A stretch of DNA of 64,000 nucleotides from JANSWP01 sp041941305 (GTDB lineage: Bacteria > Bacteroidota > Bacteroidia > Chitinophagales > Saprospiraceae), in the NCBI GenBank assembly GCA_041941305.1, contig JBGTQJ010000018.1:62001-126000 (forward strand), written 5' to 3'. How positions within the stretch are numbered: position 1 is the stretch's first letter; each line of letters starts with the position of its first letter. A model generated the notes under the pieces. The model was not told where the DNA came from, did no database searches, and was given only the letters and a program-made list of their open reading frames with translations. A program made the position numbers and the translations under genes. This document shows positions 15,695 through 22,915 of this stretch, one piece after another.

Positions 15695-16819
15695 ATGCCA
15701 AAGATTGCAGTTTATTTAGTGACCTGTTTTTTGATGCTTTTTCTTGGAGCTTGCCAGCCAAAAGCAATTCCCGACATTCCAACAAGTAGTGAAATTAGTT
15801 TTGCCAAGCAACCCAAAAACATCATCCTGATGATAGGAGACGGCATGGGTTTATCGCAGGTATCGGCTGCGATGTTTGCTGCCGATAATCGACATGTATT
15901 GGAAGTCTTTCCGGTTGTAGGATTTCAAAAAACACATACACAGGAAGGGCAAATCACAGATTCCGCTGCAGCATCTACTGCTATGGCTTGTGGTGTCAAA
16001 ACATACCGAAATGCGGTTGGTGTCAATGCAGATACAGTGGCTTGCAAAAGCATTTTGGAAGAAGCAGAGGAGCGTGGCTTGGCAACTGGAATGGTGGTAA
16101 CTGTCTCCATTACACATGCAACGCCTGCTGCTTTTGTGGCACACCAAAAATATCGAAACCTGCACGAACAAATTGCGATTGATTTGGTTAATTCTGGGAT
16201 TGACTTTTTCATAGGTGGAGGTAAAAAGTACTTCGACCGCAGATACTTTGATGAAAGAAATTTAATTAAAGAATTGAACAGTAAGGGATATAAAGTGTAT
16301 GATTATTTCAGTGACAGATTGTCGGAAAAGATTATGACCAGCGACCAAAATTTTGGCTTTTTCACAGCAGACAATCATCCACTATCCAAAATGCAGGGAA
16401 GAGAATATCTGCCAAAAGCGACCAAATTGGCGACCAATTTTCTGGAAAACAGAGGAGACAATGGTTTCTTTTTAATGATTGAGGGATCTCAAATTGACTG
16501 GGCAGGACATGGCAATGAAGCATATCAGTTGCTGGATGAGCTGAAGGATTTCAATGAATCCATCGCAGTTGCCTTGCAATTCGTACTAAGAGATAAGGAA
16601 ACCCTGTTAATCGTCACTGCTGACCATGAAACCGGCGGAATGGCGATCAATAAAAAATCAAAAATGAAGCGGCTAAAATTGGCATTTACTTCAAATGATC
16701 ATACAGGCGTGATGGTTCCAGTATTCGCCATTGGACCAAAAGCGGAGTTGTTTAGCGGCATATTTGACAATACGGAGATCTATTCGAAGATGCGGGAAGC
16801 CTTTGGGTGGTCTGACTAG
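15695..16819 (+). CDS. Alkaline phosphatase, lipoprotein
   Basis: This PhoA-type metalloenzyme releases phosphate from monoesters outside the cytoplasm. The 374-residue protein begins with a lipoprotein signal ending in LFLGAC (C20), so it is probably membrane-anchored. Catalytic features are the metal aspartate in ILMIGDGMG (D49), the nucleophile serine in ITDSAAASTAMACG (S90), the SITHATPAAF segment, FFLMIEGSQIDWAGHGN and VTADHETGGM, all characteristic of zinc/magnesium alkaline phosphatases. Phosphate scavenging is the likely role. It is followed 97 bp later by an acyl-CoA dehydrogenase gene with a repeat in between, so the two need not be co-regulated. No Pho box was recognised. Confidence 0.93.
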   Translation: MPKIAVYLVTCFLMLFLGACQPKAIPDIPTSSEISFAKQPKNIILMIGDGMGLSQVSAAMFAADNRHVLEVFPVVGFQKTHTQEGQITDSAAASTAMACGVKTYRNAVGVNADTVACKSILEEAEERGLATGMVVTVSITHATPAAFVAHQKYRNLHEQIAIDLVNSGIDFFIGGGKKYFDRRYFDERNLIKELNSKGYKVYDYFSDRLSEKIMTSDQNFGFFTADNHPLSKMQGREYLPKATKLATNFLENRGDNGFFLMIEGSQIDWAGHGNEAYQLLDELKDFNESIAVALQFVLRDKETLLIVTADHETGGMAINKKSKMKRLKLAFTSNDHTGVMVPVFAIGPKAELFSGIFDNTEIYSKMREAFGWSD

Positions 16820-16827
16820 GCACTCGG

Positions 16828-16898
16828 GACTGGTTTACGGGGTACTGGGTGTTGGTTTACTGGGGACCCTGCAAACCAGAACCCAGCAACCAGCAACC
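16828..16898. repeat. GGTTNNN/AACCNNN heptamer repeat, inverted pair
   Basis: A GGTT-oriented stretch (16828-16865, including GGTTTAC, GGTACTGG and GGTTTACTGG) runs directly into an AACC-oriented stretch (16867-16898, with AAACCAGAACCCAGCAACCAG). The two halves can fold back on each other. The repeat fills the gap between the phosphatase and the acyl-CoA dehydrogenase gene. Related arrays lie at 18544, 36500 and 52967. Confidence 0.7.
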
Positions 16899-16916
16899 AA
16901 AAAAAAATTACAAGCA

Positions 16917-18062
16917 ATGAATTTAGAAATGACAATTGATAACCTCCAGATGATCAAGGAAAGTGCAAGAGATTTTGCGAACACCTACATCCGTCCGCAT
17001 GTGATGGAATGGGATGAAAGTCAATATTTTCCAGCTGATTTGTTCCATCAGATGGGAGAGTATGGTTTCATGGGTGTATTGGTGCCGGAAAAGTATGGTG
17101 GCTCAGGATTGGGTTACCAGGAATACATCACGGTCATTGAAGAGGTCGCCAAAGTATGTGGCAGCATAGGTTTATCCCTCGCAGCACACAACTCCTTGTG
17201 TACCAATCATATACTGCTTTGTGGTAACGAAGAACAAAAACACCAGTACCTGCCTAAATTGGCTTCGGGAGAGTGGATCGGGGCCTGGGGATTGACAGAA
17301 CCCAACACGGGAAGCGATGCCAAAAGAATGCAATGTGTGGCGACAAAAGATGGAGACTATTACGTGTTGAATGGCACTAAAAACTTCATCACGCATGGTC
17401 GTTCCGGCCATGTCGCTGTAGTTATTGCAAGAACAGGAGAACCTGGCGACAATCACGGCATGACCGCTTTTATTGTTGAAAGAGGAACCCCTGGGTTTAG
17501 TGGAGGTAAAAAAGAAGATAAGCTGGGCATGCGTGCCAGCGAAACAGCTGAAATGGTTTTTGACAATTGCAGAATTCACAAAAGTCAGGTAATTGGAGAA
17601 GAGGGAGAAGGATTCATTCAGTCCATGAAAGTATTGGATGGAGGTCGTATTTCCATTGCAGCATTGTCCTTAGGAATTGCCAAAGGAGCTTACGAAGCAG
17701 CAGTCAATTACTCCCAGGAACGCCATCAGTTTGGCAAGCCCATCTCCAGTTTCCAGGGCATCAGCTTTAAACTGGCAGATATGGCGACCAAAATTCAGGC
17801 GGCTGAATTGCTTACCCGCAAAGCAGGTGTTTTTAAGGACCAAAAAAAGAATACCACCAAGATCTCGGCAATGGCAAAATACTATGCATCCGAAGTTTCA
17901 GTGGAAGTAGCCAATGATGCGGTACAAGTCTTTGGTGGCTATGGTTACATTAAAGAATTTCCAGTTGAGAAATTCTATCGGGATGCTAAGCTGTGTACAA
18001 TAGGGGAGGGGACTTCGGAGATTCAGAAGCTGGTTATCTCCCGCGAAATTTTAAGAGAATAG
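16917..18062 (+). CDS. Acyl-CoA dehydrogenase
   Basis: This FAD enzyme introduces the first double bond in acyl-CoA oxidation and passes electrons to ETF. From ATG 16917 the product has 381 residues, the normal length. The frame is open upstream to 16731, but that part overlaps the phosphatase gene and the repeat, so I do not use it. Signatures include GAWGLTEPNTGSDAKRMQC, FIVERGTPGFSGGKKEDKLG, GMRASETAEMVFDNCRI, ERHQFGKPISSFQGISFKLA and the C-terminal YRDAKLCTIGEGTSEIQKL, whose glutamate (IGEG) is at the catalytic-base position of short/branched-chain members. Chain-length preference cannot be fixed from sequence alone; short or branched chain is most likely. Confidence 0.95.
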   Translation: MNLEMTIDNLQMIKESARDFANTYIRPHVMEWDESQYFPADLFHQMGEYGFMGVLVPEKYGGSGLGYQEYITVIEEVAKVCGSIGLSLAAHNSLCTNHILLCGNEEQKHQYLPKLASGEWIGAWGLTEPNTGSDAKRMQCVATKDGDYYVLNGTKNFITHGRSGHVAVVIARTGEPGDNHGMTAFIVERGTPGFSGGKKEDKLGMRASETAEMVFDNCRIHKSQVIGEEGEGFIQSMKVLDGGRISIAALSLGIAKGAYEAAVNYSQERHQFGKPISSFQGISFKLADMATKIQAAELLTRKAGVFKDQKKNTTKISAMAKYYASEVSVEVANDAVQVFGGYGYIKEFPVEKFYRDAKLCTIGEGTSEIQKLVISREILRE

Positions 18063-18066
18063 TAGC

Positions 18067-18180
18067 TCGACTCTCCAGAGCCGAACAAGTATCCCGGTTT
18101 TCCAGAACCGGGCAATGAGCATCCTTAATAACATGAAGATTTAGTGGAATCTTCCCGGCTCGGGAGAGCCGGGTTACTTT
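18067..18180 (+). terminator. Three related hairpins, last one a terminator
   Basis: Three stems of one pattern follow the acyl-CoA dehydrogenase gene: TCGACTC-TCCA-GAGCCGA (18067-18084), CCCGGTT...AACCGGG (18093-18112) and CCCGGCTC-GGGA-GAGCCGGG (18154-18173). The third is followed by TTACTTTTT and is a good terminator. The shared CGGYTC/GARCCG core suggests copies of one small palindromic repeat. Confidence 0.7.
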
Positions 18181-18818
18181 TTCTATCCTACCTCAAATAT
18201 TTCGTAGTGTAATGGTTGTATGATTACTCGAGTAAAGTAGCTGAATTTATATAGATTCCGCGAGTAATAATTTTTTTTGCTCGCGCAAAGTGATTGTCTT
18301 TATATAAATATCCCCTTAGTAATGGATGATTTATTTGTTGATTGAAAAAGCTTAAACGAATAGCCAAACTATGGTATTTGTAAAATTTAAATATGACATT
18401 TTCCCTACCTTCCCCAAGATTCAACTATCTTCGCAATCCAATACCCGTCTAATCAACTTAGGATTTTCCTCCAGTCAACTTAATGAATGGGTTATTACCG
18501 AAGCCCTAAAGGTTACCTTTTCCAAAATCGATTTAACTAATGTAAGTTGCGAGTTATCTGGGTTCTGGGTATTTGGCGGCTTTACAAATAAAGAATCTGG
18601 TAGAATTAATTGAAAAAACAGTTAAGCTTTTTAAGCACCCAGCACCCAGCAAACCAGTAACCAGAACCCAGTACCGAGTACCCAGCAAACCAGCAACAAG
18701 AACCCAGTACCGAGTACCCAGCAAACCAGTAACCAGTACCGAGCACCCAGCAAACCAGTAAATCAACATTTATAATCCCAAAAAATCCCATATACCTTTC
18801 AATTAATCTAATTCAATC
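18181..18818. other. Intergenic region without a recognised gene
   Basis: The stretch carries the heptamer array at 18544-18761. The open frames here (for example plus strand 18371-18613) run into the repeat and have no recognisable domain, so none is called. The region probably holds the promoter of the T9SS cargo gene at 18819, but no exact TAnnTTTG box was found close to its ATG. Confidence 0.4.
18544..18761. repeat. Heptamer array, inverted pair with 57-bp core and 36-bp units
   Basis: A short GGTT-oriented stretch (18544-18576) and a long AACC-oriented array (18634-18761) flank a unique core of about 57 bp. Within the long array a 36-bp unit beginning CCCAGCAAACCAG is repeated without spacers at 18645-18680 and 18681-18716. 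A third copy, 7 bp shorter, lies at 18717-18745 and a partial fourth at 18746-18761. The loss of exactly one heptamer in copy 3 supports a 7-bp basic unit. Confidence 0.8.
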
Positions 18819-20054
18819 ATGAAAAGAAATATACTGCTATTTTTCTCTTTGTTGATAGTCAATTATTTCAATGCCCAATCCTTATTTGTAGATGATTTTA
18901 GCTATGGCACCGGCAATTTGGTGGGCAATGGCTCATGGGCGGCGCATAGTGGAGCAGGTAGCAATGCCATTCAGGTGATTTCGGGATCCTTGTCTTATAC
19001 CGGATATGCCAACTCAGGTTCGGGCAATTCCATCCAGGCAATTATGGGCAGCGGGAGCAGAGAGGATGTAAATCATGCATTTACAGCCCAAAACTCTGGA
19101 ACCGTCTATACCTCTTTTTTAATAAGTGTGAGTGGAGGAAATAATCAAACCTACTTTTACCATTTTAATAATTCCGGTTTTAGAGGGAACATCTTCGTTG
19201 GCTCTTCAGGAGTGGGAGGAGATTTTGATCTTGGTATTAGAGCTTCTGCAACTTCTTCTCCTGTTAAAACGGGCATTAGCTTAAGTTTTAGTACGACATA
19301 CCTGGTGGTCATGAGCTACAACATCGATACAGGAGTTGCCAACTTGTGGGTATTTTCAGGAGGAACCCTGCCATCTACTGAACCTGCTGCACATGCCACC
19401 GATACCGGAACAAGTGGGACCACCATTGATGAAGTGTCCGTGAGACAAGCATCCGGTGATGCTACCATTCAAATAGATGGCATCCGAGTAGGAACCAGCT
19501 GGAACAATGCCCCATTGCCTGTCGAATACAAGCGATTTACTGCCCAGGAAAAAAATGGAAAAGTGGAACTCAACTGGAGCACCCTATCTGAAAATGAAAA
19601 CGATTATTTCTCCATTGAGCACAGTACAGATGGGTACACCTTCTCAGAAATAGGACGAAAAGCAGGCGCAGGCGATTCCTTTCAGGAACTTCATTATTCA
19701 TTCCTTCATTCTTTCCCTACCAAAGGCAGCAATTACTATCGCCTCAAGCAAACAGATTTTGATGGAAAATATACCTATAGCTCTGTTGTAAGTTTAGCAC
19801 TTAAAGAACAGCCAGATATTCGAGTATATCCAAATCCTTTCCAGGAACAAGTTCATATTTCTTTTGATGAGGAATTGGATGAAACTGCTTTTGTTGAAAT
19901 ATATGACCTTGCCGGGCAGGTGCAATTTCGAAAAACTGTAGGGGCTGGAAGCCTTCAGCAAACATTGTCTATGGAAAGTTTACCGACTGGGATGTATGTA
20001 CTGAAAGTTCGTTCTGACAGAAGTTATCAGACCAAAAGAGTTTTTAAAAGGTAG
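18819..20054 (+). CDS. Secreted T9SS type A cargo protein
   Basis: The 411-residue protein begins with a signal peptide (MKRNILLFFSLLIVNYFNAQ). Residues 22-220 form a beta-rich module resembling a concanavalin/LamG-like lectin fold (glycine and serine rich, IQIDGIRVGTSWNN at its end). Residues 228-320 look like a fibronectin-type module (VELNWSTLSENENDYFSIEH). The C-terminus is a type A T9SS sorting domain (IRVYPNPFQEQVHISF ... TGMYVLKVRSDRSYQTKRVF). It should be exported and anchored or released by the T9SS. No enzymatic motif is visible and the function is unknown. It lies alone between repeat-rich intergenic regions. Confidence 0.85.
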   Translation: MKRNILLFFSLLIVNYFNAQSLFVDDFSYGTGNLVGNGSWAAHSGAGSNAIQVISGSLSYTGYANSGSGNSIQAIMGSGSREDVNHAFTAQNSGTVYTSFLISVSGGNNQTYFYHFNNSGFRGNIFVGSSGVGGDFDLGIRASATSSPVKTGISLSFSTTYLVVMSYNIDTGVANLWVFSGGTLPSTEPAAHATDTGTSGTTIDEVSVRQASGDATIQIDGIRVGTSWNNAPLPVEYKRFTAQEKNGKVELNWSTLSENENDYFSIEHSTDGYTFSEIGRKAGAGDSFQELHYSFLHSFPTKGSNYYRLKQTDFDGKYTYSSVVSLALKEQPDIRVYPNPFQEQVHISFDEELDETAFVEIYDLAGQVQFRKTVGAGSLQQTLSMESLPTGMYVLKVRSDRSYQTKRVFKR

Positions 20055-20874
20055 CCTATTTCCAGTAAGGCTTTTTACACAACCTTGAGATAAATAATCC
20101 ATTTTTGACAACAAATTCCATGATTTTTAATCATAGGCAATATTTATTATTGATGATAGTTGCTGATTAATAAGTTTTATCATATACAAGGAATTTAATA
20201 TTAGCATTAAAAGACATTACGGCTAATTTATATTAATGTAATTATTATGTTTTTTTTGTATTGAAAAACTTTTCTTGTCTTTGAAAAAGTCCTATTTTAC
20301 CGTTGATTTTGAAATTCTTTTTTAATACACTGTGCCGAAAAGATTGTACAAATCAGCAAAATAGTGCTGACCAAATGATTTGAGATCCAACTATATTTGA
20401 TAGTTCCATTTTCAAATCTTCTCTCAACACCTTTTATTCCTTATTTACAAAAATGTGTTAAAAAAGAGAAAACTACACCCAATCTGGCTTTTGCGTGACT
20501 GACTCGTGCATTGGACTGCTAGATATCCTGTATACATTTTCCCGAATTCCAGGCCACTAATAGGCAATTATCAACCCATGCGAAAGATTGGAGGTGCGTT
20601 AAAACACCAAAACTATTGAGATACTGCAATACTTGCTGATTCATCACAGCGCTAAGTAGGATTGAGTGCCTTTAGTTCTTTTAAATCAATGATTAGTCGA
20701 ATTCAAATGAATAGGATTTGACAAATGATTGAAAATCAATAATTTGTGAATTGAGAAAGCAATTTTGAACCACATTGAAACCTTATATAAACACTCAATA
20801 AAAATTTAAATGAATACCTCAGCTTGTCAATACTAATCGCTTGCAAGTTGTATTTATTAATCAAAAAAGATGAT
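20055..20874. other. Long AT-rich upstream region of a T9SS cargo gene
   Basis: No coding frame is supported. The notable part is 20284-20338: AAAAAGTCCTATTTTAC and following bases, then GTGCCGA. It recurs with only C/T changes at 26630-26680 upstream of the tail-collar gene; see findings. Confidence 0.4.
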
Positions 20875-22116
20875 ATGAAAAAGAGAAAATTACACTTGGA
20901 AAACAAGCTCAACAATTACCGCAAACAATCAAAAGGAGTCAAGTCCCAAATCGGTACCACCGCACAGCACATCGCCAAAACGGCAGCAATTGCACTTCCT
21001 GGTATCGCCTTTTTGACTGCTCCACTGCATACGAGAGCGGCCACAGGTACCCGAATGCTGAATATCACGATTCAAGGCAATTACAATGGGGAAGCCACTG
21101 CCCTCATAGATTTAGACGGCGGAGGAGCCAACGATTTCAGATTTGTAATGAGTGATGATGGAGGTGCTGGACAACACGCTTACGAAGGTGTAGCACTTCT
21201 CATGAATGGCTTGAGTGGTTCGCGTATGGATCAAAATGGGACAGGAGGTGGAGTTCAAAATTTAAGGCGATTGACGTCTGGTCAAACTATCAATGCGAAT
21301 GCTGCTATTAATATACAGAATATGAGCTACCAGACACTCCATGTATTCGATTGGGATATGTCCGCGCTTTTGATTGAAACGGGTTTCGTTGGTGTTCGCT
21401 TTCAATTGGGAGCTGTTACCCACTATGGATGGATAGAAGTATCCTTTGAGGCTTATAATGACAATCCCGGAAGCCATATGAACAGGGTCAACTTGATGGA
21501 AATGAAAATCATCAAAGCTGGTTGGTCCACCAATGCTAGCATGAAGGCGGGAGAGGGAGCGGTACCTATCGACTTGGCGCGTTTCTGGGCACGTACCGGG
21601 CAAGATTTGATCAATCTGAATTGGGAGACGGCTTCGGAAGTCGATAACGCCGGTTTTGAATTGCAGCGCTCCACGGATGGCAAGGAATTTAAAACCATTG
21701 CCTTTATAGATGGCGCCGGAACGACCTACGATAAACAGGAATATTTCTATGACGACCGCGAGATTCGCGAAAATCAGATGTATTTCTATCGCCTACGTCA
21801 AATAGACTACGATGGCAATTTTGAGTTCAGCGATATGGTGACTGCCATCATCAGAAAAGACGAAATCTTCAGTGATTTTGTCCCTAATCCGGCACCCGCT
21901 GGCAAAACATCTATTGACTACAATTCCGATGGAGAGACAGAGGTAGAACTTACCGTCTATGATGTATCTGGTAAAGCGCATATCCAACAACAGCACCAAC
22001 TGTTGAGTGGCAATAATACCCTTGACCTGCATTTCACAGACCTGACTGCAGGAACCTACTTCGTTAAGTTCAAAGATGGTAGTCAGAATGTTTATAAAAA
22101 ATTGATAGTTAAATAA
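20875..22116 (+). CDS. Secreted T9SS type A cargo protein with long signal region
   Basis: From ATG 20875 the product has 413 residues; the frame extends 17 codons upstream to a non-ATG start, which I reject because MKKRKLHLENKL is a normal basic start. The N-terminal region is unusually long and basic (about 30 residues) before a hydrophobic stretch (TAAIALPGIAFLTAPL) and a likely cleavage site after HTRA. The middle (about 40-220) is a beta-rich module of unknown function with VTHYGWIEVSFEAYND. Then come a fibronectin-type region (LINLNWETASEVDNAGFELQ) and a type A sorting domain (DFVPNPAPAGKTSIDY ... TYFVKFKDGSQNVYKKLIVK). Export by the T9SS is well supported; the role is unknown. Confidence 0.82.
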   Translation: MKKRKLHLENKLNNYRKQSKGVKSQIGTTAQHIAKTAAIALPGIAFLTAPLHTRAATGTRMLNITIQGNYNGEATALIDLDGGGANDFRFVMSDDGGAGQHAYEGVALLMNGLSGSRMDQNGTGGGVQNLRRLTSGQTINANAAINIQNMSYQTLHVFDWDMSALLIETGFVGVRFQLGAVTHYGWIEVSFEAYNDNPGSHMNRVNLMEMKIIKAGWSTNASMKAGEGAVPIDLARFWARTGQDLINLNWETASEVDNAGFELQRSTDGKEFKTIAFIDGAGTTYDKQEYFYDDREIRENQMYFYRLRQIDYDGNFEFSDMVTAIIRKDEIFSDFVPNPAPAGKTSIDYNSDGETEVELTVYDVSGKAHIQQQHQLLSGNNTLDLHFTDLTAGTYFVKFKDGSQNVYKKLIVK

Positions 22117-22131
22117 ATAGAGGATTGAAAC

Positions 22132-22171
22132 AGGTTTACTAAACTTCAAAAGTCAAAAGTTTAGTAAACCT
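22132..22171 (+). terminator. Hairpin behind the T9SS cargo gene
   Basis: AGGTTTACTAAACTT (22132-22146) is exactly complementary to 22157-22171 with a 10-nt loop. There is no T-run, but the position 15 bp after the stop fits a terminator or 3' stabiliser. Confidence 0.6.
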
Positions 22172-22215
22172 ACTAACTATATTGAATAAAGGCTTTTCGT
22201 ACAGTTCTTTATTTA

Positions 22216-22378
22216 GAACTTATCTAAAGTTGTTTTAATGGCTTATTTGCAAGTCATTGATTTTGAATACTTCAGCTATTTATCGCTCCGTACCTTCGAG
22301 GTACGAAACTCAAAATGAGCTTCGTCTTCAAAATCAAGCACTTACAACTAATCTCATCAAACAACTTCAGACAAGTTC
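22216..22378. repeat. Long imperfect palindromic element, copy 1
   Basis: Two 52-bp arms (22216-22267 and 22327-22378) are complementary at about 80% of positions; many differences are A/G or C/T changes that still pair as G-U in RNA. The 59-bp centre carries CGTACCTTCGAGGTACG, itself a hairpin. The arm ends read GAACTTATCTAAAGTTG and, inverted, GAACTTGTCTGAAGTTG. A relative with end TGAAGTTGTCTAAAGTT lies at 55075-55256. Confidence 0.65.
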
Positions 22379-22518
22379 ATCGAAAAAGTAAGTGTAATGT
22401 AAATTCGGTAGTCTGAGCATCTCCTGCTTAGGCAGCTACTCCGAATTTTCTCTAAATAAGGTATCATTTATCGAAAACTCCTTTACGGGAAATAGTAAGG
22501 GAGTTTTTGCTTTTTGCT

Positions 22519-22578
22519 TATAGAGGTGGGGAAGAGAAAAATTTGCATTAGCAAATTTTTCTCTTCCCCACCTCTATA
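22519..22578. terminator. 28-bp perfect hairpin with T-run
   Basis: Positions 22519-22546 and 22551-22578 are perfectly complementary around the loop ATTA, with TATAGAGGTGGGG at the base and AAATTTGC at the tip. ATTTTTTATT follows. It lies 11 bp before the start codon of the small protein gene at 22589, where it could block or insulate transcription or shape the mRNA leader. Confidence 0.8.
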
Positions 22579-22588
22579 ATTTTTTATT

Positions 22589-22765
22589 ATGAAAGAAACG
22601 ACGACAAAAATTCGGCTCACCACTCGGGAAGGCAAGCCGATGGAAGTGACGGAGCATGGTTCTTTGGGGCTACTAGCTCTAGGTTATAGAGGATTGATGC
22701 TGTGGCGTGCGAAGAAGGAGGAGTTGAGGAAACAACAGAATGAAGAGAATAATTCTTCAATTTGA
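22589..22765 (+). CDS. Small basic protein of 58 residues, unknown
   Basis: A 58-codon frame starts at ATG 22589. The product begins MKETTTKIRLTTREGKPMEV, continues TEHGSLGLLALGYRGLMLWR and ends with a charged helix-like tail (AKKEELRKQQNEENNSSI). The central GSLGLLALGYRGLMLW is hydrophobic enough for a short membrane-associated or amphipathic helix. I do not recognise a family. Support for being real: good codon structure, a start right behind a perfect hairpin, and position 150 bp ahead of the phosphodiesterase-TPR-sulfotransferase gene on the same strand, bracketed by hairpins. It may be a small partner of that protein, but this is inference. Confidence 0.6.
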   Translation: MKETTTKIRLTTREGKPMEVTEHGSLGLLALGYRGLMLWRAKKEELRKQQNEENNSSI

Positions 22766-22806
22766 TGGAGGTTGAACGAAAGAAAGCCGCCAAAGCGGCA
22801 AAATAA

Positions 22807-22901
22807 TTTTAGAGAGTGGCAGCATTCAAATTTGCTAGCAAATTTGTATTCTGCCACTCTCTAAAAGCTGATTCGGCGGCGCAGCCGCCGAATCAGCTTT
22901 T
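22807..22901. repeat. Two adjoining long hairpins before the fusion gene
   Basis: First hairpin: 22807-22835 with 22838-22866, 27 of 29 bp paired, tip CAAATTTGC-TA-GCAAATTTG. Second hairpin: 22863-22880 with 22884-22901, 18 bp perfect and GC-rich, loop GCA, sharing four bases with the first. The second ends 14 bp before the ATG at 22916, so the message starts with a very stable structure close to the start codon. Confidence 0.8.
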
Positions 22902-22915
22902 TACTATGAGAAATA

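Noticed and set aside
16731..16916. Upstream extension of the acyl-CoA dehydrogenase frame
   Set aside because: The extension overlaps the phosphatase gene and the heptamer repeat and is not part of the family.
18371..18613. Plus-strand frame of 80 residues
   Set aside because: It runs into the heptamer repeat, has no recognisable domain and no promoter box.
18645..18761. CRISPR-like appearance of 36-bp repeated units
   Set aside because: The units are contiguous without spacers and no cas genes are present.
18554..18769. Overlapping open frames on both strands with repeated PSKPVTRTQYRV-like or LGTRYWVLV-like peptides
   Set aside because: They are translations of the 36-bp/heptamer array; absence of stops follows from the repeat, and no start context or family supports them.
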